DNA from: CALINF01 sp039980455
GTDB lineage: Bacteria > Pseudomonadota > Gammaproteobacteria > Pseudomonadales > Halieaceae
NCBI GenBank assembly: GCA_039980455.1
Contig: JBDXCG010000004.1
Span: 930,001-994,000 of the forward strand
Reading direction: 5' to 3'
DNA: 64,000 bases
The notes under the pieces are model-generated. The model saw only the letters and a list, made by a program, of their open reading frames with translations. It was not told where the DNA came from and made no database searches. The translations under genes and the position numbers were made by a program. Of the stretch, positions 1 through 8,049 are shown piece by piece (positions within the stretch are counted from its first letter, which is position 1; each line of letters opens with the position of its first letter).

Positions 1-357
1 CAGGCGGCGACCGAAGGTGTGTTTCAAGTCGTGTACCCGTATGGGCATGTCCAGCTTACGCCGGACCGACTTCCAGCCATTGTTGTTGATGCTGCGCACC
101 GGGCGGCCGTAGTAGGTAAAGACGCGCTGCGGGTGTTGGCCGCGCACGCCTTCGATCAGTGACTTTGCCACCCTGTTCAACACCACCAACCGACCCTCCC
201 GGCTCTTGACCCTTTCTCCTGGAATGAGAAATACCGAGGTGCCCAGTTCCGGCACGTCGATCTCCCAATCCCACTGCAAGCTACAGACCTCGCCGTCCCG
301 GCAGCCGGTAATCCCTCGGTACCCAGATGGCTCGGTAGTCTGCTGTTGAATGGTTCT
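1..357 (-). pseudogene. Truncated tyrosine recombinase (phage-type integrase), catalytic-domain fragment
   Basis: On the minus strand an open frame runs from about 357 to the left edge. It encodes the start of a tyrosine-recombinase catalytic domain: TGCRDGEVCSLQWDWE holds the first catalytic Arg, a beta-hairpin with a Lys follows (PGERVKSREGR), and HDLKHTFGRRL at the window edge is the His-x-x-Lys/Arg box. This family cuts and rejoins DNA at attachment sites. The N-terminal arm and core-binding domain are missing: homology stops near position 315 and an in-frame stop lies at 358-360. There is no start codon upstream, so the gene is 5'-truncated. The 3' part (with the Tyr nucleophile) would lie outside the window. 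It faces a nitroreductase remnant, so this looks like a recombination scar. Family assignment is confident; whether the fragment is expressed is unknown. Confidence 0.75.
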
Positions 358-677
358 TTACTGCAGAGGGTGAGAAGCAGAAGTACACCCAACAAATACG
401 AAGTTCAGCGGGTATCGCCATTTTCGTCTCAGAAAAAAACGATAAAGCTCATTGGGTTGAGGTAGGTCGATGCTACGAACGCTTCGCGCTGCAAGTTGCC
501 GCACTGGGCATCCGGAACGCGTTTCTGAATCAACCAGTAGAGATATCCAGCCTAAGGGCTCAGTTCGCCTCACATATTGGTATTGGGGATCGGCGTCCCG
601 ACCTGGTCGTTCGTTTCGGGCGCGGCCCAGAAATGCCCAGGTCATTACGTCGGCCCGTTGAGGCAGTGATTATGTAG
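339..677 (+). pseudogene. Nitroreductase-family protein, 3' remnant
   Basis: The plus-strand frame ending at the TAG at 675-677 encodes about 110 residues that read as the C-terminal half of a nitroreductase-fold flavoprotein. Recognisable stretches are IRSSAGIAIFVSEKND, RFALQVAALGIRNAFLNQP, and RRPDLVVRFGRGPEMP followed by RRPVEAVI at the end. These match the part of FMN-dependent nitroreductases that closes over the flavin phosphate. An in-frame TAG at 336-338 and the absence of a plausible start or N-terminal half show that the gene is 5'-truncated. It abuts the truncated integrase on the other strand, so one rearrangement may have removed the fronts of both genes. Assigned from remembered family sequence, not by a search. 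Confidence 0.65.
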
Positions 678-715
678 ATACAAATGGCCTTGCCCACCGG
701 TGTATTGCCCAGACC

Positions 716-1381
716 TTACTCCGTTCCACCCTCAATAGTCGCTGTTTTTTGATTCGAAAGACGTGTGTACAAAAACTGCGAGCACCAGTAAAGCCAAGCT
801 CCAAATACTAATAACCACAACACGCCATGGCAGCCGTACTTAACCCCATCCAGCACTGGTAGTACAGCATAAAGTAACGAATACACGCCACCTTCATTGG
901 GGTAGGCAAGCATGTAAACCGGCATCAGGGCATTTGCAATCAGAACCGAGAAAAAATAGATGCTCACCAATACGGTAAGCAGCCTACGAATCATAGGGTA
1001 TGAGATTGTTGCTCTACCCACGTTCAGTACAAAGCCGGCAAAAGCCGGCGGCGCCAGGGTATCCAGGCCTAACTGAAAGTAGGCATACTGCCATCGACCG
1101 TCCGGCCCCAGTGCTTCGGCAAACTCTGTGATATGGGCTGAACCGTAGCCGATATGGCCATCAAGGGTTTGCACCCCACCTGCAAGCACTGTGAGCGCAT
1201 CTACCTGGGCCGCCACAGCGGGTATCGACAGGTAAACCAGCCCGGTGGTAACCGGTAGCAACCATTTGCTGGAGCTTATCGCTACTCCCCGCGCGGTATA
1301 GAGCAGGTAGACTATGGCAATCGACCAAAACAGGCCGACTACCGTATGAAGTGAATAAAGATCGCCGTCAAGTAAATTCAT
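716..1381 (-). CDS. Multi-pass membrane protein of unknown function
   Basis: A 221-residue protein with four or five hydrophobic segments: near the N-terminus (TVVGLFWSIAIVYLLYTA), then WLLPVTTGLVYLSIPAVAA, LLTVLVSIYFFSVLIANALM and GVLWLLVFGAWLYWCSQFLY. A soluble or loop segment lies between the second and third. I do not recognise the family. The ATG at 1381 is chosen because it lies 5 nt after the stop of the haem-propeller gene; an upstream start in the same frame would add 12 residues and overlap that gene. As last gene of the minus-strand run that begins with the flavin monooxygenase, it is probably co-transcribed. A role as membrane anchor or electron-transfer partner of the preceding haem protein is possible but purely inferred from position. 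Confidence 0.7.
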   Translation of the reverse strand: MNLLDGDLYSLHTVVGLFWSIAIVYLLYTARGVAISSSKWLLPVTTGLVYLSIPAVAAQVDALTVLAGGVQTLDGHIGYGSAHITEFAEALGPDGRWQYAYFQLGLDTLAPPAFAGFVLNVGRATISYPMIRRLLTVLVSIYFFSVLIANALMPVYMLAYPNEGGVYSLLYAVLPVLDGVKYGCHGVLWLLVFGAWLYWCSQFLYTRLSNQKTATIEGGTE

Positions 1382-1386
1382 GAGGG

Positions 1387-3099
1387 CTAGTCGACAGCGC
1401 CATCGGCATCGATGCAAAACAACCCGGCGGTGAAATCTTCCAGCGCTGCATTGGGAATCGGGCTGTTGGCAGTGCAGGCCCAGCCGTCCTCTGTAAAGCT
1501 GAAGTCACGGGTGTAAGTTCCGCGCAGCGGCATGGGGTAGGCAACAAACTCCCCTGTTTCTGGATAGAGGCGATACACGTGATCGGTCATTACCTCGTTA
1601 ATCCAGATTTCCTGGGTTTGCGGGTGCACCCCCAACGCATAGGGTGCAGGGCGGTATCCGTCTTTAAACTCAGGCATGGGATAAATTCTGTGCTCCATCG
1701 TGTCAGTATTGATGCGGGCGATCATGCCCTCACTGTAGCCGGTGAGCCACATCTGACCCTGCGCATCAAAACGAAGTCGGCGCGGCGCTTTGATGGGCGA
1801 ATCAAACTCATGCACTTCGAGGGTGTCGGGAACAACATAGCCAATGCGATCGGCGTACAACCTGGCAAACCAAACCTGGCCATTGACGGGATTGATATCA
1901 ATACCATAGGGCGTGGTAGTAGCGGCGATACCCAGTGCTTTCTGTTTGGGAAGATTGATCAGCGTGATCTTGTCCGTCGCCGGATCGATGCGACCTATTT
2001 GCTGGGAACCGGCCAGGGTGAACCAGACGATGTTCTGTTTGTCGACGCGAATGGTATGCGGGTAATGCGCGGGTAGGGGCAAGACGTATTCGTCGCTCCA
2101 CTGGGACTTTTTCGCGTCAAACACACCAATGGAGCTCGAGGTAGCGTTGGTCACATACCACAGGCCGTTTTTGCCCAGCGATAAGGAGTGTGGGCCCGGC
2201 TTATTCGAACGGCCCGTATAGCCGTTGCCGTTGCTGTCGAGTGGCGTCTTGGAGTAAGGCTGGTCAACGTACCTGGACTCACCGGACTCCAGGTTGGTAA
2301 CAATCATCTTGTAGCCATGTCTATCCACTGTATAGACCAGGCCGTCCTCCGGGCTTACCTCCGCATCGTGCGGAAAGATAATACCGGGCAGTGCGTATTC
2401 ATAGATCTTGGCGTCCAGCACCACGTCATCAATCTCGAAGTCAGGCCTGAACATCACAGGCTTACCGTCATAACCCTTGGCCAGCAATTCGGCGCGCCGG
2501 GCAATCATGGCCTCATCCTGATTTCCCATAAAGCCGTGCATACGCTTTACCGTTGGTATCCACTGTTCGGCAGTGCGCGGCCAGCGGGTGAACGCATTGC
2601 CGAATTGATGGCAGCCTGCGCAGTCGCGCTGAAAATCGGCTCGGTTGAACTCGTCATCGTCCCCCGGCTCGAAAGGGAGTTTGCTGAAATGAAAAATGGC
2701 AGGCAGGCTGTCAGAAATTTCCTGATCTCCCGTCATTCTCTCCATTACGATTTTCTGCTCCAGCTGTGTATCCGCCTGCAGCGATATCAATCCCTTTTGA
2801 TCGCGGTAGTAAGGCGCGCGTACCCTCAGTTCCAGGTTGTCGCTTTCCATCCCCGTCTCCAGCGTAAACTGCCCGCGCGCGTCGCTGTAGACGGTTTCTG
2901 CCAGATTGGTCTCGGCATCTTTTACGCGGACAATGGCACCCTTGATGGGCTTGCTCTCGGCATCCGTGATCACACCGCTTACCTCACCTGCAAACGCAGA
3001 ACCACCGGCAACCGAAGCGGCCACCATGACCATTCGAGTCAGGTAGATGCGCATAGCAGTTAACGGATGGCACGTCACTGACGCCACCAAACAAGACAT
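1387..3099 (-). CDS. Exported haem-binding beta-propeller protein (carboxypeptidase-regulatory-like domain + CxxCH + Vgb/SMP-30-like propeller)
   Basis: About 570 residues in three parts. After a hydrophobic signal segment (MVMVAASVAGGSAFA, about residues 23-37) comes a carboxypeptidase-regulatory-like beta-sandwich (GVITDAESKPIKGAIVRVKD). Next is a short region with one c-type haem motif, CAGCH (about residues 160-164), and then a six-bladed-type propeller with repeated 'W.T/G..I.RI' blades, like virginiamycin B lyase (Vgb) and related NHL/SMP-30 proteins. Export plus covalent haem suggests a periplasmic redox protein or an electron-coupled hydrolase/lactonase; the reaction is unknown. The ATG at 3099 is preferred because GGAGA lies 5 nt upstream; a GTG at 3123 and an ATG at 3054 are alternatives. 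It follows the flavin reductase gene closely on the same strand, so it probably belongs to the same catabolic operon. Confidence 0.75.
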   Translation of the reverse strand: MSCLVASVTCHPLTAMRIYLTRMVMVAASVAGGSAFAGEVSGVITDAESKPIKGAIVRVKDAETNLAETVYSDARGQFTLETGMESDNLELRVRAPYYRDQKGLISLQADTQLEQKIVMERMTGDQEISDSLPAIFHFSKLPFEPGDDDEFNRADFQRDCAGCHQFGNAFTRWPRTAEQWIPTVKRMHGFMGNQDEAMIARRAELLAKGYDGKPVMFRPDFEIDDVVLDAKIYEYALPGIIFPHDAEVSPEDGLVYTVDRHGYKMIVTNLESGESRYVDQPYSKTPLDSNGNGYTGRSNKPGPHSLSLGKNGLWYVTNATSSSIGVFDAKKSQWSDEYVLPLPAHYPHTIRVDKQNIVWFTLAGSQQIGRIDPATDKITLINLPKQKALGIAATTTPYGIDINPVNGQVWFARLYADRIGYVVPDTLEVHEFDSPIKAPRRLRFDAQGQMWLTGYSEGMIARINTDTMEHRIYPMPEFKDGYRPAPYALGVHPQTQEIWINEVMTDHVYRLYPETGEFVAYPMPLRGTYTRDFSFTEDGWACTANSPIPNAALEDFTAGLFCIDADGAVD

Positions 3100-3131
3100 A
3101 GTTTTCTCCGAAATTGTATTCACAATAAAAA

Positions 3132-4130
3132 TTACTGATCGATAACTGCAAGCAGCACGTCTTTGAAACTGTCCAGCTGTTCTTCGCTGAACTGTTCAAA
3201 GGTTTCCGCAGCGTGGGCATAGGCCAGATCCCAGCATTGGTGCGCCTTTTTCTTGCCCTCGCTGGTGAGCCTGTAAGCCTTACCATCACCAATAATCATT
3301 CCGCGATCGCGCAAATTTGCCAGCGCTGCCTCGACTTCAGACAGGGGCGAGTTCACCTGCACGACCAACTGCTCAGCGCTGAGATCCGGCTGGTCATTCA
3401 GCGCGAATAATGAACGTGACTCGACCAAACTGAGCCCCAGGGGCTCGAGTTTAGGTTGATAACTACTTTGGTAGGCACGTACCGCCTTGAGCATCATAAA
3501 GAAGGTGTGGTTGGCCATGCGACCGCCTCTCACCTCGTTCTGCACACTGGTATCGCTTTTTTGTACACTACCCGGATGACTGAAGACCATGGAATAGGAG
3601 CCCTGGTGAAAACACAGGGGGGAGCGGCCGAAGTCGTCGAAGGCCACAACTTTGCCAATGAATATCCAATGGTCGCCGCCATCTACTTTATCGTACGCTT
3701 CGCACTGGAACCTGCCTGAGCAGCCAGGGAGCAATGGCGCGCCTCCCACACCCGGCGCCCAGGATAAGCCGGCGAATTTGTCTTCCTGCTGACGGGCAAA
3801 GTGATTGGACAACTCCATCTGATCCGCCGCCAGGATATTCACAGCGAAATGGCTGGCCGATTCGAATACGGCGCTGCTCGGGGTGTCCTTGATGCTGCTC
3901 CATAATATCAATGGAGGCTCGAGTGAAACCGAGTTGAAACTGCTGGCCGTCACGCCCACCCTAACACCGGTGGCGCCGCGGGCCGTAATCACAGTGACTC
4001 CGGTGGCAAAGTTGCCGAGCGCACGGCGAAACGCGGGGGCATCAAATACAGACTCTTCGGCCGGCTGCGCCATCTCTGGGTCTCCCAATTCACTCGCACT
4101 ATCGCGTTTCAACATTGCACCTGATTGCAT
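3132..4130 (-). CDS. Flavin reductase with C-terminal MarR-like domain (HPAH C1-type)
   Basis: A 332-residue two-domain protein. Residues about 30-185 are a flavin-reductase-like FMN-binding split barrel (FRRALGNFATGVTVITA, GVTASSFNSVSLEPPLILW, and a GDHWIFIGKV segment). Residues about 205-325 resemble a MarR winged helix (RGMIIGDGKAYRLTSEGKKK). This architecture is known from C1, the reductase of 4-hydroxyphenylacetate 3-hydroxylase, where the C-terminal domain senses the aromatic substrate and controls release of reduced FMN. By analogy it should use NAD(P)H to supply reduced flavin to the luciferase-like monooxygenase two genes upstream. Its ATG directly abuts the TGA of the MFS gene, so translation is probably coupled. 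Domain calls are confident; substrate sensing is inferred. Confidence 0.85.
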   Translation of the reverse strand: MQSGAMLKRDSASELGDPEMAQPAEESVFDAPAFRRALGNFATGVTVITARGATGVRVGVTASSFNSVSLEPPLILWSSIKDTPSSAVFESASHFAVNILAADQMELSNHFARQQEDKFAGLSWAPGVGGAPLLPGCSGRFQCEAYDKVDGGDHWIFIGKVVAFDDFGRSPLCFHQGSYSMVFSHPGSVQKSDTSVQNEVRGGRMANHTFFMMLKAVRAYQSSYQPKLEPLGLSLVESRSLFALNDQPDLSAEQLVVQVNSPLSEVEAALANLRDRGMIIGDGKAYRLTSEGKKKAHQCWDLAYAHAAETFEQFSEEQLDSFKDVLLAVIDQ

Positions 4131-5438
4131 TCAGATTGACCTCACTAGCGTTGCACCCGAATCCATCGATTGCGCATTCGCACCGACGTCGCGCCGGCGC
4201 ATGGGTTTCAAAACAAAGACCGCCAGCGCCGCGGCCATCAGGTCGAAGCAGCTGACGATCACGAATACCGGCGTCCAGGAGTTGAAAGCCTCATAAATCA
4301 GACCAGCCAGTGGCCCGCCAAAGAACGAGGCCAAAGCGATGGACATCAACAGAAACCCCAAATTACTGGGCTGATGCGCCGGCCCGAACATGTCAGCCAG
4401 CGTCGCCGGGAACAGAGAAAATATCTCCCCCCAACCCAGGAACACCAGGGAAATGAGGATGACGAACATCAGTGGGTCGTGACCCCAGATCAACAGGGCA
4501 TAAATAGTGAGGCCCTCCATGGCGAAGGCAAAAGCCATGGTGTTCTCGCGACCCAGGTGGTCTGAAATCCAGCCAAACAATGGGCGGGTAATACCATTGG
4601 CGAAACGTGAAACGGTCAAGGCCAATGGCAAAGCCGCAATCCCCCAAACCTGTACCTCAGGTGTAATCCCGAACGAGGGGGCGAAGTGCCCCATTTGTGC
4701 GATAACCATCATGCCGCCAATGGCCACCAGGGTCATCATGGTGAATAACAACCAATAGGATGGCATGGTCAGTATCTCCCGCGGACTGTAACTGCGGGTG
4801 GACACCATCGGGGTCGTGGTATTTACGGGTACCACATCGGTTTCAAGCCGTTTGCGCATGGAGATGGATGCGAGCACGATCAGTATGCCTATTGCCAGGC
4901 CACTGGCCAGCAAGGTGGCGTCAAGACCGTTCGATTTTAAGGCGTAAATAATCGGAAAGGTGCTGACCATGGCGCCAATGCTGTAACCGGCGGACACTAA
5001 TCCCAGTGCCAGGCCACGGCGGTCGGGAAACCATTGGGCCGATAAGTCCATGCAGGCCAGGTAGACCATCCCTGCGCCCACGCCACACAGCATGCCGTAG
5101 CTGAGATAAAGCAATAAAAGGCTGGAGGCGAAAGCGGAGAGAGCCCAACCCAGGCCAATCAGCACACCGCCGATGGCAACATAGAGACTGACTCGCATCC
5201 GCTGCAGCAGAAACCCATACAGCGGGCCAAAGGCGAACATACACACACTGAACACCGTCATGGTGACCGACAGCTCAGATACCTTGACGTCCAGTGTTTC
5301 AATAAACGATGTGGAAAAAATGGCCCAGGTGTACTGCGGGCTGGAGATGGCAAGCATACCGAGCACCGCGAGCAACAGCTGCAGCCAGCGATTTACGCGT
5401 GGCCCTGGTGTTGTAGCCTGACTTCCCTCAACTGACAT
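4131..5438 (-). CDS. MFS transporter
   Basis: A 435-residue major facilitator with about 12 hydrophobic segments and the typical cytoplasmic loop between helices 2 and 3 (GFLLQRMRVSLYVAIGG). The opening segment with SPQYTWAIFSTSFIE is reminiscent of oxalate/formate-antiporter-like and monocarboxylate porters. It sits between the flavin monooxygenase (35 nt away) and the flavin reductase (0 nt away), so it very likely imports the operon's substrate or exports a product. The particular substrate cannot be read from sequence. The inner-membrane location is clear. Confidence 0.85.
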   Translation of the reverse strand: MSVEGSQATTPGPRVNRWLQLLLAVLGMLAISSPQYTWAIFSTSFIETLDVKVSELSVTMTVFSVCMFAFGPLYGFLLQRMRVSLYVAIGGVLIGLGWALSAFASSLLLLYLSYGMLCGVGAGMVYLACMDLSAQWFPDRRGLALGLVSAGYSIGAMVSTFPIIYALKSNGLDATLLASGLAIGILIVLASISMRKRLETDVVPVNTTTPMVSTRSYSPREILTMPSYWLLFTMMTLVAIGGMMVIAQMGHFAPSFGITPEVQVWGIAALPLALTVSRFANGITRPLFGWISDHLGRENTMAFAFAMEGLTIYALLIWGHDPLMFVILISLVFLGWGEIFSLFPATLADMFGPAHQPSNLGFLLMSIALASFFGGPLAGLIYEAFNSWTPVFVIVSCFDLMAAALAVFVLKPMRRRDVGANAQSMDSGATLVRSI

Positions 5439-5473
5439 TTAGCTCCCCAATGCTCAACTGGTCTTTCGGCTCG

Positions 5474-6604
5474 TTAGCCCGCGACACTGCGTGCCGCTGC
5501 TGACAGGCTGCCAGGCGTACCCGTCAGTGCCTGATTCACCCGCGGCATCACCTGCTCCGCCATCAGTATCATGGACTGGCGCCCCAGTTCATAATCCGCC
5601 CAATCGTGCCCGGCATAGACAAGCTGACCAAAGTCTCCAATGTCATCGTGGAATTCAAGCACCTGGTCTGTCACTGATTCTACATCACCGTAGATCACCA
5701 GCTTGTCCAGCACATACTCCAGTGTCACGTCGTCATCCGCCATAGCCTGATCTTCTTTAAACAGGTTGAGGCGGCCGCCGGCACGCAACTTGGTCAACAG
5801 CTGCTCATAGTAAAATACATAGGGGCTGCCCAGATCACAGGCGTAGCGTCTGGCGGTATTCATGTCCTTGGCCACGCAAATGTTTTTGGCGACTCGCCAG
5901 TTGTTGCTATCCACTTCTCTATTAGCGCGATCACAGCCTTCAAGGTACTTCGGCCAGTGGGTCTTCACCCACTTGGGCAAGAGGAAATTGGCCGAGATGG
6001 GATCCCAGCCACGCGCTGCCATTTCTGTTACACCTGCTGAGAAGGGGGCCACTGCGGTTCCCACGATAGGCGGACAGGGTGCCTGGTAGGGGCGAATAAT
6101 GCTGCCCTGCCCTATCTCGGGCATCATGGTCTGTTCGGTGCTCACCTCGTAGTAATCGCCCTTCAGGTTATAGGGCGCCTCACCGGCCCAAATGTCCAAG
6201 ACCATATTGATGCATTCAACGAACATCGCGTTGCGGTCCCTATCCAAATTGCCGAAGACCTCGGCGTCTGACATTAATCCGCCCGGGGAAATACCAAAGA
6301 TCATCCGCCCTTCCAGCATATGATCCAGCATGGCCACCTCGGCCGCGATGCGAGCGGGGTGAGAGTTCGGCAAATTGACTGTGCCTGTACCCAGATGAAT
6401 CTGCTGAGTTTCATATGCCAGGCTGGCCATAAACGCTACCGTGGAAGACACAATCTCGGCCAGGTCGGTCGTATGCTCACCGCAATAGCCTTCCTTGAAG
6501 CCGAGTTTGTCAGCGAGGATGAACGCCTCACGGTCTTCACGCAAACTCTGGGAAACCGGCTTATCCACCGGGTGGATGGGCATGGTAAAGAAGGAAAGAT
6601 CCAT
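5474..6604 (-). CDS. LLM-class flavin-dependent monooxygenase (luciferase-like)
   Basis: A 376-residue bacterial-luciferase-fold protein. The N-terminus MDLSFFTMPIHP, the YCGEHTTD strand, the IHLGTGTVNLPNSHPARIA segment and the GRMIFGISPGG phosphate-binding region are typical of the limonene-monooxygenase/alkanal-monooxygenase-like branch. Such enzymes are the oxygenase half of two-component systems: they take reduced FMN from a separate reductase and insert one oxygen atom. The reductase is probably the flavin reductase-MarR fusion in the same operon. The start is the first gene position after the divergent control region with the 26-bp inverted repeat. Substrate unknown; ring hydroxylation or Baeyer-Villiger-type oxidation are both possible. 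Confidence 0.85.
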   Translation of the reverse strand: MDLSFFTMPIHPVDKPVSQSLREDREAFILADKLGFKEGYCGEHTTDLAEIVSSTVAFMASLAYETQQIHLGTGTVNLPNSHPARIAAEVAMLDHMLEGRMIFGISPGGLMSDAEVFGNLDRDRNAMFVECINMVLDIWAGEAPYNLKGDYYEVSTEQTMMPEIGQGSIIRPYQAPCPPIVGTAVAPFSAGVTEMAARGWDPISANFLLPKWVKTHWPKYLEGCDRANREVDSNNWRVAKNICVAKDMNTARRYACDLGSPYVFYYEQLLTKLRAGGRLNLFKEDQAMADDDVTLEYVLDKLVIYGDVESVTDQVLEFHDDIGDFGQLVYAGHDWADYELGRQSMILMAEQVMPRVNQALTGTPGSLSAAARSVAG

Positions 6605-6640
6605 AGGGCTTGTGCCGTTGTTTCTGGTTTACAGTGATGC

Positions 6641-6666
6641 AGATGCTGCAAAAATGTGCAGCATCT
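6641..6666. promoter_or_regulatory. Perfect inverted repeat, candidate operator between divergent genes
   Basis: AGATGCTGCA, six bases, then TGCAGCATCT: a perfect 10-bp inverted repeat in the 183-bp gap between the divergent flavin monooxygenase and MFS genes. Its position 37 nt from one start and about 120 nt from the other fits an operator controlling both. No T-tract follows, so a terminator is unlikely. The binding protein is not identified; the LysR regulator or the MarR-like domain of the reductase are local candidates. Confidence 0.6.
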
Positions 6667-6787
6667 TAAAAACCATATTTGTTGATGCGCGGCACAACCG
6701 AATCTGGTTTCTGGTCACAATCCCCCAACTGCTACCATTCCTCACCGTTAGCCAAGCGCTCCATCCACTTGCCGGAATTGACGCCAT

Positions 6788-8044
6788 ATGCACACCAGCC
6801 CCGCAGCCCCTGATGTCTCCACCCCGCGACTTTTTGGTAGCCGCGTAGTGGTCGGTGCCTGGGTGGCGCAATTATTTGCAATGGGCGCCACCATTGGTGC
6901 TTATCCGGTGTTTATAGACGCTATCGAGACCGAATTTGGAACCAGTCGCGCCCAGTCTGCCATGGGCATTCCCCTGCTTATGCTGGCTGCAGCCCTGCTG
7001 GCACCGCTGATCGGAAAATGGGTAGACCGTGGCTCGCCACGCCACATTATGGCGCTGGGAGGGCTGATGATGGGCAGCGGCTACTGGCTGCTTGGCTACG
7101 CAGATTCGCTGCTGGTACTGACCCTGGGTTGGGTGTTTCTGGTGGGCATGGGTCAGGCCATGCTGGGTGTACTACCCGCCAACACCGTGCTCGCTAATTG
7201 GTTTGAGCAGCGCCGAGCGATGATGGTGGCAATAGCTGGCACTGGTATTACCGTAGGCTTCGCGACGTTCCCCTTTGTTGCCGAACTCTTGGTTTCCCAG
7301 GGCGGCTTTCGCACAACCCTAAAGACATTCTCACTGCTGTGCGTGCTCATTCCAACACCCATAGTACTGTACTGCATGCTGAAATCACCCGCTGCAATGG
7401 GCCTCAACGTCGACGGCAAACCGGATTCAGACAAGCAAGAAGGGGATTCCGAGGCCGTGGCGGTCATTTCCTTTTTCTCCGATCCGCGCTTCTGGTTGGC
7501 CGGATTGTCACTGGCCTGTATGCCCGCAAGCCTGATGTCCTTCAATACCCACCTGGTGGGCTGGTCCGAAGACCTGCAGTTTGGCCGCAGTTTTGGTGTG
7601 ACATTACTCAGCACGGCTGCGGTAGTCGTAGCGATCAGCAGTTTGCTGTTTGGACAGATCTGCGACCGCCTGGGCGCCATCAATACGCTGCGTATCGCCC
7701 TGCTGGTGGAAATGCTGGGATTCTCGATCATGTTGGCAAGCGCATCTCAGGTCACTTTCGTGATGGGTTTGGCGCTGTTTGCCCTGGGGGCGGGCAGCTT
7801 TATTCCCTGCCACGCCAGTTTGCTGAGTTCCCTGTGGCCGGTTGGCGCATTCGGACGCGCCTCCGGTTACATCGGGCTGTTGATCATTGCCGGTATATTT
7901 GTTCTGCCGCCTGCAGTTGGCTGGGGATACGAGCGGTTTGAGGGTTACAGTGTACCCATGAGCTGGACACTGGCCGTGCTGATTACAGCGCTCATCTTAC
8001 TCACTTTCCTGCAGGCCCATCTCTCCCGTATGAGTAGCAGCTGA
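6788..8044 (+). CDS. MFS transporter
   Basis: A 418-residue, roughly 12-helix major facilitator. It has the helix 2-3 loop motif as GKWVDRGSPRHIMALGG and a second version, FGQICDRLGAINTLRIA, in the C-terminal half, as expected for the duplicated MFS fold. The N-terminus (VVGAWVAQLFAMGATIGAYPVF) resembles monocarboxylate-type porters. It is transcribed divergently from the flavin monooxygenase operon and convergently with the LysR gene, ending 6 nt before that gene's stop. It is a second probable porter for the same catabolic island; the substrate is unknown. Confidence 0.85.
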   Translation: MHTSPAAPDVSTPRLFGSRVVVGAWVAQLFAMGATIGAYPVFIDAIETEFGTSRAQSAMGIPLLMLAAALLAPLIGKWVDRGSPRHIMALGGLMMGSGYWLLGYADSLLVLTLGWVFLVGMGQAMLGVLPANTVLANWFEQRRAMMVAIAGTGITVGFATFPFVAELLVSQGGFRTTLKTFSLLCVLIPTPIVLYCMLKSPAAMGLNVDGKPDSDKQEGDSEAVAVISFFSDPRFWLAGLSLACMPASLMSFNTHLVGWSEDLQFGRSFGVTLLSTAAVVVAISSLLFGQICDRLGAINTLRIALLVEMLGFSIMLASASQVTFVMGLALFALGAGSFIPCHASLLSSLWPVGAFGRASGYIGLLIIAGIFVLPPAVGWGYERFEGYSVPMSWTLAVLITALILLTFLQAHLSRMSSS

Positions 8045-8049
8045 CGGTA

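Noticed and set aside
358..645. A 95-codon minus-strand frame
   Set aside because: It is antisense to the nitroreductase remnant, whose plus-strand frame gives clear family motifs.
2188..3063. A 291-codon plus-strand open frame
   Set aside because: Lies entirely antisense to the haem-propeller gene, which has clear domain motifs, signal peptide and ribosome site; the plus-strand translation has no recognisable family features.
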